Origin: Neptunicoccus cionae
GTDB taxonomy: Bacteria > Pseudomonadota > Alphaproteobacteria > Rhodobacterales > Rhodobacteraceae
Length of the DNA: 64,000 bases
Assembly (NCBI RefSeq): GCF_014643735.1
Contig: NZ_BMKA01000006.1
Coordinates: forward strand, 1 to 64,000
Direction: 5' to 3'
Positions 30,949-39,881 of this stretch are shown piece after piece. A program made the translations under genes and the position numbers. Numbering within the stretch: the first letter of the stretch is position 1; the number at the start of each line of letters is the position of its first letter. The notes under the pieces were generated by a model, which was not told the origin of the DNA, did no database searches, and saw nothing but the letters and a program-made list of their open reading frames with translations.

Positions 30949-32058
30949 CTAGATAAAGTCGATGCTGCCAGCGCCGATGAACGTGTCGTCGTGCCCGACC
31001 AATATGATGGTGCCATTGTCATGGCTGATCACTTTGTCCCGTCCTGATACGCTGATGTCCAAAGACTTGAAGCCGCCGGAATGGCCCTCAATCGCGATGG
31101 TATCCTGTTTTTTGGAGTAGCCTTTGACCTTATCCGTTCCGGCATCATAGCCAAAGACGAAAGTGTCCCTGCCGCCACCGCCTTTGAGCACATCATCCCC
31201 ACCGGCCCCTTCCAAGCGGTCGTTGCCCTTGCCCCCGATCAGGAGGTTGTTCTGACTATCACCGGTCAGATGGTCATCATGTTTTGAGCCTTTTATATTC
31301 TCAAACCCTGTGGCCAGAAAATATCCCACGGATTCAACATAATGGAAGCTGTCGTTGAATTCATACTCGACATCATTTTTGGCGTTGGACAAATCAAGCA
31401 GATCCACGCCTTCCCCGCCGCTGGCATAAAAGCCGTATTCGAAACCCTCCGCCGCGTGGAGCTTGACCTTATCGTTTCCGCCTCCTGTATCGAGGTAATT
31501 TACCCCACCGCCGGTAGTGACCTTATCGTTTCCAGCGCCAAGCCGGATGGTCCCCACCCCGCCCTCGCCGGTTTTCAGGATGGTCGCGTCTGCACCGACC
31601 TTGATAGTGCTCACCCAACCGTCTGTAGTCGTTATCTTATGGGTATAGCCGCCGGATTCAGAGCCTAAGTCGATGGTCCCCACCCCGCCGACGGTCTTCA
31701 AAGAAATGGTGGCTTCCCACGTCTCGATCAGCGCCACATAGCCATTGCCAGTGGTGATATTCGCCTCGCCGTCATAATATTGTAGCACGCGAACACGGGA
31801 ACTGTCGTTCATCACCAGATCGAGATCGGTGCTGGAGACATTCATGTAACTGATCCGCGCCGTGCCATCCAACGAGGCTTCCACCATGCCGCCATCGCCA
31901 CTGAATTTCAGTGAATCAATCCGCGCACTGCCGGTCATGGTGATGGATTTATCCCCGCCCGAAAGCTTCAGATAATCTTCGGTCCCACTGTTAAAAACCA
32001 GTGTGTCTTCCGGGGCAAATGCGGCCGCCTCTGCGTTGTGTTTTTGAAGTTTCATCAT
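30949..32058 (-). CDS. RTX calcium-binding protein (369 residues)
   Basis: No signal peptide. Residues ~15-180 are a beta-helix-like stack of short strands rich in Ser, Thr, Gly and Asp (KSITMTGSARIDSLKFSGDG, ARISYMNVSSTDLDLVMND). RTX-like repeats follow near 190-225 (GAGNDKVTTGGGVNYLDTGGGNDKV) and 275-310 (GGKGNDRLEGAGGDDVLKGG), then DTFVFGYD and a type I-type end (GAGSIDFI). The N-terminus looks like a solenoid or adhesin-type spacer; no catalytic motif is seen. It is probably exported by a type I system encoded elsewhere. It is convergent with the larger RTX gene at 28598. Confidence 0.83.
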   Translation of the reverse strand: MMKLQKHNAEAAAFAPEDTLVFNSGTEDYLKLSGGDKSITMTGSARIDSLKFSGDGGMVEASLDGTARISYMNVSSTDLDLVMNDSSRVRVLQYYDGEANITTGNGYVALIETWEATISLKTVGGVGTIDLGSESGGYTHKITTTDGWVSTIKVGADATILKTGEGGVGTIRLGAGNDKVTTGGGVNYLDTGGGNDKVKLHAAEGFEYGFYASGGEGVDLLDLSNAKNDVEYEFNDSFHYVESVGYFLATGFENIKGSKHDDHLTGDSQNNLLIGGKGNDRLEGAGGDDVLKGGGGRDTFVFGYDAGTDKVKGYSKKQDTIAIEGHSGGFKSLDISVSGRDKVISHDNGTIILVGHDDTFIGAGSIDFI

Positions 32059-32230
32059 AAAATCCGGTGAAAAAAGGGTTCAATAAGCCCCCTATCTTAG
32101 GTCTTCTCGGCTAAATTTTCACGTGTTTTCGCAATTCCAGCCGGAAGACCGCATCGGATCAAAGGCGCACATTGCCCTGTCCGGCTCTGGATGGGGCGGA
32201 AAAATGCGGGATATCAAGCCCTAGGGTGGA

Positions 32231-33139
32231 TTACTTCGTGTAACCCATCTTTTTGGCCAGCGGGAAATTGATCCGCTCGGCCATTTTGCGGTAGCGGGCA
32301 TTTTCCTCGGATTTCCAGCTTTCTGAGGGTTTGATCTGGATGTGTGTGGCGCGTTTTTCCAGCACTTCCTCGTTTGCGGGGGGGAAGAGGTGGTTGCGCT
32401 CCCAGGAGATATCCGCCTCGGCATCGGAGGTGAAAAACGGGGTGGCCACCTGCAATCCGGCCCAGGACTGGATGTCCTCGATGGTTTTGCGCGGGGCGGT
32501 GGCCAGTGTTTCATAATGCAGTTGCAGGAAGGGGGCATCGCTGCCTTGTTGAAACGCCTCCATCCGGCGCACGCGGTTGTTCCAGTTGCGCGCCCGCTGT
32601 TGCAGGGTCTCTTTCTTCTGCACCCGTTTGGCCCAGCTGGCATTCACCGCACGGGGATCGCGCAGCAGGTTCAGCGTATAAAGCGAGATTTCGGGGATCA
32701 GGCTGAGGGACAGCGCCACATCAGGGGCTTTGGAACTGTCGATCAGCGCGGCGCCGCCCGCTTGCCGTGCGGCAGTTGCATAGAGATCGCCAAGCAGGCT
32801 CAGATACTCTGCATTTTCCTGCCGGATCAGATCCCGCACGGCGGCGTCTTCCCAGCCGCTGTTCTGCGTGGCCGAGGTTTTGAACGCGGGCGCGCCGGTT
32901 TTCAAACGCTCGAACACATCTTCGCCATGCCGGTCTGTCATTTCTGCGGCCACCGGCCCCCAATAGGCGCACTCCTGTATCGGCTGATGGCAGGCACAGG
33001 TCTCATTGCGTTTCAGGGCAAGAGGCAGGTGGCGGATCTGCCCGAGGTTGAAGCAATCGTCGTTCTGGGACAGCAACTGGGACAGGAAGGTGCTGCCGGA
33101 CCGGCCGGCCCCTGCGATATAGACAACTTTGGTAGACAT
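32231..33139 (-). CDS. Sulfotransferase family protein
   Basis: A 302-residue protein with the 5'-phosphosulfate loop at the very start (YIAGAGRSGSTFLSQLLSQ), the 3'-phosphate segment LLRDPRAVNASWAKR, and the late LHYETLATAPRKTIEDIQSWAGL, as in PAPS-dependent sulfotransferases. It is cytoplasmic with no TM. It lies 39 bases after the KpsM-like permease gene in the same direction, so it probably modifies the capsular chain before export. It starts at ATG 33139. Confidence 0.85.
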   Translation of the reverse strand: MSTKVVYIAGAGRSGSTFLSQLLSQNDDCFNLGQIRHLPLALKRNETCACHQPIQECAYWGPVAAEMTDRHGEDVFERLKTGAPAFKTSATQNSGWEDAAVRDLIRQENAEYLSLLGDLYATAARQAGGAALIDSSKAPDVALSLSLIPEISLYTLNLLRDPRAVNASWAKRVQKKETLQQRARNWNNRVRRMEAFQQGSDAPFLQLHYETLATAPRKTIEDIQSWAGLQVATPFFTSDAEADISWERNHLFPPANEEVLEKRATHIQIKPSESWKSEENARYRKMAERINFPLAKKMGYTK

Positions 33140-33178
33140 GACAGCTTGCTCTCTGGAAAAGGGGTCAGGATTATCGGG

Positions 33179-33988
33179 TTACAGGTTCAACAGATCACGG
33201 TGATACCGGTTCAATAACAACAGGCCGAGCGCCAGCGTGATCAGTCCGAAGCATAGCACATAGGGGATCGAGACATAGCTTGCCTCATACGTGGGGTAAA
33301 AACCGCGCCGCATTAAACCAGTAATATGGGCGACAGGGTTGAACCACAGGATATCGCGGAACTGTGAAGGAATATCCTCCATTATGAAGAAGATACAGGA
33401 CAGGATGAACATCGGCGTGGTGATAATACTCCAGAGAGTGCCCCACATGGGAAACCGCGTGATCAGATAGCAGTTCAGACAGCCCACCCCAAGCCCCAGC
33501 AACGCGGCCAGCGCAAAAGCGGTGATGATGGTGGGCAGGTCGAGAATGGTTTCAATGCGAAACAGCATGATAATCAGCGAGAACAGCAGATAGGACACGG
33601 CGATCTGGGTTATGACGTTCAACAAGAACCGCGCAATAATGGCGTCCGTATAGCGCACGCCCGGATAGCGCAGCAGCGGTTTGGAGAAGCTCAGCGCATT
33701 GGACAGTTTGCTTGACAGCTGCATATAAAGCTGGAAGGGCATCATCGCGCTGGCATAAAACAGCCCGAAACTGGTCCCGAGCGAGGGGCTGCGCAGGGCG
33801 GCGGAAAACACGAAGGTCATCAGGGTGATCGCGGCCACAGGCTCCATCACCGCCCAGAAATACCCCCCCGGCGTGCGCCCGTAGGTGGTCGACATTTCGC
33901 GCAGGATCAGCGCCACAATGGTGCGTGGCGTTTTCAGCCGGCGGGGCTTGAGCGGTGCGGCTGGTGCAGGGATTTCGCTGGAGGACAT
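33179..33988 (-). CDS. kpsM: ABC-type capsule export permease (KpsM-like)
   Basis: From ATG 33988 (MSSSEIPAPAAPLK) the product has 269 residues and about six TM segments, as for the ABC-2 polysaccharide export permease KpsM. Conserved parts include ALILREMSTTYGRTPGGYFWAVMEP before TM1, YASAMMPFQLYMQLSSKLSNAL, and IPSQFRDILWFNPVAHITGLMRRGFYP before the last segments. With the KpsT-like ATPase it moves lipid-linked polysaccharide across the inner membrane. A longer start at 34102 would abut the divergent KpsE start and leave no promoter, so I prefer 33988. It is divergent from kpsE and followed by a sulfotransferase. Confidence 0.87.
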   Translation of the reverse strand: MSSSEIPAPAAPLKPRRLKTPRTIVALILREMSTTYGRTPGGYFWAVMEPVAAITLMTFVFSAALRSPSLGTSFGLFYASAMMPFQLYMQLSSKLSNALSFSKPLLRYPGVRYTDAIIARFLLNVITQIAVSYLLFSLIIMLFRIETILDLPTIITAFALAALLGLGVGCLNCYLITRFPMWGTLWSIITTPMFILSCIFFIMEDIPSQFRDILWFNPVAHITGLMRRGFYPTYEASYVSIPYVLCFGLITLALGLLLLNRYHRDLLNL

Positions 33989-34102
33989 GGCGCGGGGATA
34001 TATTCCATCAGGGCAGGGCTTGGGGCGGAATTCGTACTTGGGTTTATGGCCAAGCACAGGTAAACAATCAAACATAAATTTACGCGGGCGCGAGGGCGGC
34101 AT

Positions 34103-35407
34103 TTGGAAGATCGGGACAACAGGGGTGCAGAGGCTGACGATGCATCACAGGATGATCAGAACGCAGACGATCAAAACGGGGGCGGGAATAACAAACCCAA
34201 GAAACAACGGCGCCAGATCAAGAAACTGAAGCAGGAACTGCGCGAGGTGCAAAAGGCACCACCGACCGTGGTGGTGGCCGATGTGGCCCCGCGCGCAAAA
34301 ATGAAGAAACGCCACTACGGGGTTCTTCTGATCTTTCTGTTTTTCGTTGTACTGCCTTCGGCAGGGGTCTTCTGGTATCTTCAGGAACGGGCGGCGGATC
34401 AATACGCCTCGCGGATCGGTTTTGTGGTGCATACCGAAGACACCAGCGCTGTGACCGATGTGCTGGGCGGGGCGATCCAGCTGGGCAGCGGTGGCTCCAA
34501 GGACACGGATATCCTTTATGAATTCATCCGCAGCCAGCAGCTGGTGTCTCTGGTGGATCAGAAATTGGACCTGCGCGCGCTCTATTCCAAGCCACAGAAT
34601 GATCCCATTTTCTCTTTTCAGCAGGATGGCACGATCGAGGACCTTCTGGACTACTGGTCCAGCATGGTGCGGGTTTATTACGATGTGGACACCCAATTGA
34701 TCGAATTGCGGGTGCAGGCGTTTGATCCTGATGATGCCTATAACATCGCGCAGGAGATTTTCGCCCAGAGCACCGTGCTGATCAACCGGCTGTCCGCTGT
34801 GGCGCGGGAAGACACGCTGCGCTATGCCCGCGAAGAACTGCAAACTGTCGAAGACCAGTTGAAAGCGGCCCGTCAGGCGCTGACACGGTTCCGCAACGAA
34901 ACCCAGATCGTCGATCCTTCGGCGGATGTGCAGGGGCAGATGGGGCTGTTGAACACGCTGCAGGCGCAACTGGCGGCAGCTTTGATTGATCAGGACATCC
35001 TGCGCGACACCACGCGGGACAATGATCCCCGTATGGTGCAGGCCGCGCGCAAGATCGAGGTGATCCGCAAACGGATTGCCGAAGAGCGCCAGACCTTTGG
35101 TCTGAGCGGCGACGGCGGCGGCAGTAATTCCGAAGAATTCAACGAGTTGCTGGCCCAGTTTGAAGCACTGACTGTGGATCGTGAATTTGCCGAGAAAGCC
35201 TGGCTCGCGGCCCGTTCCGCCTATGACGGCGCGGTGATCGAAGCCAATCGCCAAAGCCGCTATCTCGCGGCTTATGTGGGGCCGACCCGTGCAGAAAAGG
35301 CGCAATATCCCGAACGGATCATGCTCTGGATCATGACGACACTGGTGCTGTTCCTGGCCTGGTCGATCCTGACCCTGATCGGCTATTCCATCAAAGACCG
35401 CAGGTAG
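34103..35407 (+). CDS. kpsE: Capsule export inner-membrane protein (KpsE/BexC-like)
   Basis: A 434-residue membrane-periplasmic protein starting at TTG 34103 with GAGGG upstream. The N-terminal ~65 residues are polar and charged (DDQNADDQNGGGNNKPKKQRR). TM1 lies at about 72-92 (LIFLFFVVLPSAGVFWYL), a large periplasmic part carries coiled coils (about 235-300), and TM2 is near 408-428 before KDRR. This is the KpsE-type polysaccharide co-polymerase, bridging the ABC exporter to the outer-membrane Wza/KpsD-type protein. It lies 6 bases upstream of kpsT in an operon. Confidence 0.87.
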   Translation: MEDRDNRGAEADDASQDDQNADDQNGGGNNKPKKQRRQIKKLKQELREVQKAPPTVVVADVAPRAKMKKRHYGVLLIFLFFVVLPSAGVFWYLQERAADQYASRIGFVVHTEDTSAVTDVLGGAIQLGSGGSKDTDILYEFIRSQQLVSLVDQKLDLRALYSKPQNDPIFSFQQDGTIEDLLDYWSSMVRVYYDVDTQLIELRVQAFDPDDAYNIAQEIFAQSTVLINRLSAVAREDTLRYAREELQTVEDQLKAARQALTRFRNETQIVDPSADVQGQMGLLNTLQAQLAAALIDQDILRDTTRDNDPRMVQAARKIEVIRKRIAEERQTFGLSGDGGGSNSEEFNELLAQFEALTVDREFAEKAWLAARSAYDGAVIEANRQSRYLAAYVGPTRAEKAQYPERIMLWIMTTLVLFLAWSILTLIGYSIKDRR

Positions 35408-35413
35408 GTCCCG

Positions 35414-36088
35414 ATGATCCGACTGGAGGGGCTGAATAAAACCTTCATCATGCGGGGCCGCCGCAAGGTGATTGCAAACGATATGAACATCGTTTTTCCC
35501 AAGGGCGTGTCTGTGGCGCTGCTCGGTCGCAACGGGGCGGGGAAATCCTCGCTGCTGGCGATGATCTCGGGGTTTCTGGCGCCCGATAGCGGCAAGATCC
35601 ACATAGAGGGCAGCCTGAGCTGGCCGGTGGGGTTTGCCGGCAGTTTCCACAAGGATCTGACCGGCGCCCAGAACATCCGCTTTATTGCGCGGGTCTACGG
35701 TGTGGATACGGACGGGCTGATCGATTTCGTGCGGGACTTTGCCGAACTCGGGCCCCATTTTGATCTGCCGGTACGGACCTATTCCTCGGGGATGAAATCG
35801 CGCCTGTCGTTCGGGGTCTCTATGGGGGTGCGGTTTGACACCTATCTGGTGGATGAGGTCACAGCCGTTGGCGATGCGGACTTCAAAAAGAAAAGCCGCG
35901 CGGTGTTTATGGAACGGATGAACGCCAGTGGTTCGATTTTTGTCACCCACTCCATGGGCGGTGTGCGTAATTTCTGCGAGGCGGCGGCGGTGCTCGAAAA
36001 AGGCAAGCTGACCTATTACGACGATGTGGAAGAAGGCATTGCGGCCCATCAGGAGAACATGGGCGGTGATGAGGATGACGACGATTAG
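35414..36088 (+). CDS. kpsT: ABC-type capsule export ATPase (KpsT-like)
   Basis: A 224-residue ATPase. Walker A is GRNGAGKSSLL (about 38-48), the ABC signature is YSSGMKSRLSFGV (about 118-130, with SSGM in place of LSGGQ as usual in this branch), Walker B is DTYLVDEVTAVGD, and the switch His is in FVTHSM. FAGSFHKDLTGAQNIRFIARVYG is the family-specific segment. It powers export of capsular polysaccharide through the KpsM-like permease. The C-terminus is acidic (GGDEDDDD). Confidence 0.93.
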   Translation: MIRLEGLNKTFIMRGRRKVIANDMNIVFPKGVSVALLGRNGAGKSSLLAMISGFLAPDSGKIHIEGSLSWPVGFAGSFHKDLTGAQNIRFIARVYGVDTDGLIDFVRDFAELGPHFDLPVRTYSSGMKSRLSFGVSMGVRFDTYLVDEVTAVGDADFKKKSRAVFMERMNASGSIFVTHSMGGVRNFCEAAAVLEKGKLTYYDDVEEGIAAHQENMGGDEDDDD

Positions 36089-36109
36089 GTCATGAAATTA
36101 ATTTAGTGC

Positions 36110-36290
36110 AATTCCTGATTTAATCTTTTACCTCAATCGGTTTCGTAACTCCATCAGCTCGCTTTCGAACACCTCAGCAGGCGTCTGGTAGTCGAGGCAT
36201 CGCGGCCTAAGTGGCCCGCGATCTCCGCAATTGGCCATCTTCCGTTCTCCTTGCTTTCCAGCAAGATAGGGGATTTGTCGCAACCCAGTA
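36110..36290 (-). pseudogene. IS30-family transposase remnant (internal deletion)
   Basis: The leftward strand holds two bits of an IS30-like transposase in different frames. The N-terminal helix-turn-helix region reads RWPIAEIAGHLGRDAST (about 36195-36275). The C-terminal end reads RPRCLDYQTPAEVFESELM and stops at 36128. They meet near 36200, so most of the gene, including the DDE core, is deleted. The outer parts (about 36105-36125 and 36265-36290) are weakly inverted-repeat-like, with 11 of 21 matching positions in my alignment, as expected of decayed IS ends. The rest of the 36089-36425 gap holds nothing else but the terminator at its right. Confidence 0.55.
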
Positions 36291-36371
36291 TAGAATGTGC
36301 CCCTGCTACAAGTGTGTAAACGCGTAATGTTTCTTATGTTAACTTACACACAATATTATTTCTATCGGGCG

Positions 36372-36400
36372 AAAAAAAGGCGGGCTGTTTCCAGCCCGCC
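36372..36400 (-). terminator. Rho-independent terminator for the Thr-rich peptide gene
   Basis: GGCGGGCTG (36379-36387) and CAGCCCGCC (36392-36400) form a 9-bp stem with a 4-base loop; on the leftward strand it is followed by seven T (A-run at 36372-36378). Confidence 0.88.
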
Positions 36401-36425
36401 TTTCACATCCCAAGTCAAAAAAGAC

Positions 36426-36668
36426 TTAAGGCAGTGTTGTTGTTGTTGTGCCGGTGCCGCCGTCATCCGCAACAGATGCCACAACAATCGCGGCAACCAC
36501 TGCGCCAGCTACGGCTGTGCCAACGGTCAGACCGCCAACCAGAGTGTTCGTAGCAACAGTTGTTGTTGTCGTAGTTGTTGTTGTTGCAGTTGTAGCAGTT
36601 TGCGCTACCGCAGCTGTGGATACCATGCCCAGAACAGCGGCAGATGCGATGCATTTAGCGAGTTTCAT
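36426..36668 (-). CDS. Small secreted Thr-rich peptide
   Basis: ATG 36668 has an ideal AGGAAG site, better than an ATG seven codons upstream. The 80-residue product has a signal peptide (MKLAKCIASAAVLGMVSTAAVAQ), then a run of Thr (TATTATTTTTTTTT), a hydrophobic Gly/Ala/Val segment (VGGLTVGTAVAGAVVAAIVVASV) and a second Thr run before the C-terminal LP. The runs come from GTT/TGT triplet repeats, prone to slippage. It lies between YjbF and the KpsT gene with its own terminator. Function unknown; it may be a small matrix or surface peptide. Confidence 0.75.
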   Translation of the reverse strand: MKLAKCIASAAVLGMVSTAAVAQTATTATTTTTTTTTVATNTLVGGLTVGTAVAGAVVAAIVVASVADDGGTGTTTTTLP

Positions 36669-36844
36669 ATTTATCTTCCTTAATACCAATAGGATCCTGT
36701 CGTGACCTGTGCCGCAACCCTATCAAAGGCCGTCGGTCAGGTCAAAGGCTTACAGGGGTGACCCCTGCTGAGGATATAGTGCACAAGGCCGCAGTGTCAC
36801 ATCTTTACCCCATCCAGCCCCAAACCGGCGGATTTTGGGGCCGT

Positions 36845-37552
36845 TTAGCGGGGGCTGAGCACTTCGATCTCGGCGCGGCCGAACTTCTCCGAGATAAACT
36901 GGCGCGACTGGCGCACTCTACCACTGCCTGATTCGACCCAGTAGAAGTTCTCAAAAGCCAGCTTTTTCCCGTCCAGCGCTTCGCCCTGACACCATTCCTT
37001 TACCTGCCTCACACCGTAGCTGCGATCGAGTATCGTAATGGGGCCGTGGGCCGAGGATGTCACAAGGCAGGACATTTCCACCGTGGCCAGTTTTTCATCG
37101 CCATCAAGATAGCGGTAGGCGCGGGTCGATTCACCGGCTTTGATCGCAGCCGCCAGCCCGGGTGAGGATAGTCCCATCAGATCATCGCCCAGCCCCCGCG
37201 TTCCCACCAGAACACCGCCGCGGAACAGCAGGCCAATGCCATCTCCGGTCATATAGGTGCTGTAAGCCCCCTGCCGGTCCACTTCGGCCAGGGTCGACAT
37301 CGCCCCTGTGCCCTCTATCCGGACCCGCAGGATCGGAACTCCCGCTGCATCGACATCTGCGCGGCTGACCTGCAATACGGCTTGTTGGCTTGCGGCCACT
37401 GCGGCCTTGTCGTTCATCGCCCGCTGGCCCAGCCGTTTGGTAATCTCGGTCAGTTCCAGTGCGGATTTATCCGACCCGCAGGCCACCAGCCCCAGCGCGA
37501 GACCGGCCCCGCAGACCAGTGCCCGCAGGGTTTTTACAGTCATGAAAGTCAT
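36845..37552 (-). CDS. yjbF: YjbF/GfcB family lipoprotein
   Basis: A 235-residue lipoprotein (lipobox LGLVAC with Cys25) of the YjbF/GfcB family, which accompanies YjbH/GfcD in exopolysaccharide and group 4 capsule loci. Visible conserved parts are GDGIGLLFRGGVLVGTRGLGDDLMG and the C-terminal FENFYWVESGSGRVRQSRQF. The gene overlaps the end of yjbH by four bases (ATGA), so the two are translated together. It probably sits at the outer membrane and supports polymer export. The ATG at 37543 is an alternative start. Confidence 0.87.
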   Translation of the reverse strand: MTFMTVKTLRALVCGAGLALGLVACGSDKSALELTEITKRLGQRAMNDKAAVAASQQAVLQVSRADVDAAGVPILRVRIEGTGAMSTLAEVDRQGAYSTYMTGDGIGLLFRGGVLVGTRGLGDDLMGLSSPGLAAAIKAGESTRAYRYLDGDEKLATVEMSCLVTSSAHGPITILDRSYGVRQVKEWCQGEALDGKKLAFENFYWVESGSGRVRQSRQFISEKFGRAEIEVLSPR

Positions 37553-39678
37553 CGCCAGACCCTTCCGAAGGTTTCAGAGACCGCACGGCCATCCGCTTTG
37601 GACACAATCCCGTAAAGCCGGTTTTCGACTTTCAGGCGCGCGCCACCGTCCCGTGTCAGCGGACGGATCTGTGTATCGATGGTATTCCGAGAAGCCCGCC
37701 CGATGCCCCAGGAGAAGGGGATCGACAGGGTGATACCCTTGTCAAAGCTGCCTTCGCCAAAGTCCTCAAACGGGATGTCGGTCAGGGTAAAGAAGGCCCC
37801 GACGACCCAGCCGTTGTTGAAGGTCCGGTTCAGCCCGAAGGTCGCCCCGTAATCCCCCGCCAGATAGCGCCCAGCATCCACCTGCGCGGTAAAGCCGTTG
37901 TCCATGTCATAATAGGCCGACACATGCCCTGTCAGCACATCATAATCGCGAAAACCGAAACGCTGCTCGAACTCCCGTTGTTTGACGTAGTTCAGTTCCG
38001 CCCCGAGCGCGAGCTTGCTGTTGGCCGGTTTCCAAAGGATCTCTGAAGAGACACCGCCATACATGAATTCCAGATAGCCCGCGGAAATCCGCCCATAGAC
38101 ATTGGGATGCAGTTTGAACAGATAATCCGCTGTCAGCCGCTCCAGCGCGGGATCGCCCTCGCTGTAATAGCGCGCTGCAAAGGACCGCACGCGGGGCACT
38201 TTGCCAGTGGCGCCGCCTGCCCGTTTGATATCACCGAGATTGCCCACCAGCGGTTTGTTTATCGATCCGCTGAGGGTCAGGCCCGGTGCGATGGTATAGC
38301 TGGCCTTGGCGCGCACGCCCAGATCAATACGGATCGGGGCGTCGGGATCGAAAAAGCTGCTGCGGACACTGGGCGCGATGCTCCACTTGAAACGGGGGTA
38401 GCGCCCGTCTTCATAGACCAGTCCTTCGGGGCGGCGTGCCGGACCGCTGGCGATCGTGCTGCGCTGGTGCAGTTTCTCTGCGCCATAAGGATCATAAGAC
38501 AGGGTTTCCACATCGCGCCGCTGCATCGTCACCTTTGTAACCGGCAGATCTTCTTCCACCAGCACAATGTTGAAGGTTTCAATACTGCCCGGCAGCCCGC
38601 GGGACAGGGCGCGTGCTGCGCGGCCGACGGCCTCGGAGGGGGCAATAAATGTCTTGTTCAGCAGATAAAGCGTGGCGGAGGTCGAAGTGACCTGTAGCCC
38701 TTCCATTTCAAGCTGGCTTGCTTCCAGAAGCGGGCGGACCTGACCGCGAATGATCCGCGGCGAGGCGGGATCGGCCGACCAGTTGTCCGCATAGCGAGTG
38801 GCGCCCCCTGTCAGGGGTTTGCGCACCAGCACCGGCAGCGGCGCGGATTCCAGACCGCTTGGCGCAGGGGGATCGCTCGGGTTGAAGCTGAGCGAGGCCA
38901 TCAGCGCGAACTGGTTGCCGTTCAGGTAATAAGCGCCGAGTTTCACCGCTTCGTTGTAATCATACTCCACACCGAAGTTGGCCGAAGACTTGCGCTCGTA
39001 AACCCCCTGATTGACCTCCACCGCATAGGCATCCGAGGAATACTCCGCCTTCAGGCGCAGACCCTCTATCGGCGTTTGCCATTCCAGACCACCAAAAGGC
39101 TGCACCGGACCACGGAACCAGTTGCCCGCATCAGGCACCCCGCCCTTGCCGATGTTGATGGTGCGCCCAAGATAACCGTCCCGCCCGCCAAGCCGTCCCC
39201 AGCCCACACCTGCAGTGGCTTTCAGCGTTGGTAAAAGGTTTTTGGTGGCAACAATATATTCGCCCGAAAAGACCCCCGTGCCGGCAAAATCCTGCAAACC
39301 GATGGTCACGGCGGGCACGAACTGGCTTTCTTCAAAGACCCTGTAGCGGATATCAAAGCTGCGGTCATAGCGGGTATCCCGCCCGACCGAGTTATAGCCG
39401 TCGATGGTGGAATAGCGGAAAGAGCCGGAAATCCGTGGCGTGATCTGAAAGGTCAGCGTGGTGCGCGTAGACCCGCTGTAGCCCGCGACACTGGTGGTAA
39501 TCTGGCCGGCTTTCTGATGCTCGGCACTGGGCATATCGATCAGCCCGACAGAGCCGAACAGGTTGGTAGAGGGTTCGGATGCAACCTGCGCCAGCGTCGG
39601 AGACGCCGCCATACCGGTCAGCCCGATCCCCAGACACAGCGCACCTGTCATTCGCATGATTGCCAACTTGCTGCTCAC
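37549..39678 (-). CDS. yjbH: YjbH/GfcD family outer-membrane protein
   Basis: A 709-residue protein with a signal peptide (ending TLAQV) and family marks FGSVGLIDMPSAEHQKAGQI near the start, GVGWGRLGGRDGYLG and, near the end, LGAELNYVKQREFEQRFGFRDY and SAYYDMDNGFTAQVDAGRYLAGDYGATF. Many alternating strands suggest a large barrel or pair of barrels in the outer membrane. YjbH acts with YjbF in export of an exopolysaccharide. GTG 39678 is the start (GGTGGGATT upstream), with ATG 39657 possible. It is divergent from the export lipoprotein gene at 39882, 203 bases away. Confidence 0.88.
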   Translation of the reverse strand: MSSKLAIMRMTGALCLGIGLTGMAASPTLAQVASEPSTNLFGSVGLIDMPSAEHQKAGQITTSVAGYSGSTRTTLTFQITPRISGSFRYSTIDGYNSVGRDTRYDRSFDIRYRVFEESQFVPAVTIGLQDFAGTGVFSGEYIVATKNLLPTLKATAGVGWGRLGGRDGYLGRTINIGKGGVPDAGNWFRGPVQPFGGLEWQTPIEGLRLKAEYSSDAYAVEVNQGVYERKSSANFGVEYDYNEAVKLGAYYLNGNQFALMASLSFNPSDPPAPSGLESAPLPVLVRKPLTGGATRYADNWSADPASPRIIRGQVRPLLEASQLEMEGLQVTSTSATLYLLNKTFIAPSEAVGRAARALSRGLPGSIETFNIVLVEEDLPVTKVTMQRRDVETLSYDPYGAEKLHQRSTIASGPARRPEGLVYEDGRYPRFKWSIAPSVRSSFFDPDAPIRIDLGVRAKASYTIAPGLTLSGSINKPLVGNLGDIKRAGGATGKVPRVRSFAARYYSEGDPALERLTADYLFKLHPNVYGRISAGYLEFMYGGVSSEILWKPANSKLALGAELNYVKQREFEQRFGFRDYDVLTGHVSAYYDMDNGFTAQVDAGRYLAGDYGATFGLNRTFNNGWVVGAFFTLTDIPFEDFGEGSFDKGITLSIPFSWGIGRASRNTIDTQIRPLTRDGGARLKVENRLYGIVSKADGRAVSETFGRVWR

Positions 39679-39881
39679 GTTAATCCCACCCTTTTTTCTT
39701 TCGAAAGCCCTGCCTTATCCGTTTTACGCGGACAGGGCAGCAGACTCAAAACAAATCTGCCGCACCTCCCTTAAACCGCGCCCGTAGGGAAAAAACATCA
39801 GTTGACCTGTTGCCCCAAGCCAGTATCTTGCCAAGCTGTTGCAAATGGGTGCCGCTCGCGCACCCCACTTAAGGAAGAAAC

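Noticed and set aside
34145-36049. Long open frame of 634 codons on the minus strand
   Set aside because: It runs antisense across the kpsE and kpsT-like genes, whose families and motifs are clear, and its His/Gln/Arg-rich content looks like a complement of a high-GC coding strand.
36540-36600. GTT/GTA triplet run as a microsatellite
   Set aside because: It lies inside a well-supported reading frame and encodes the Thr run, so it is described as part of that gene rather than as a separate repeat.
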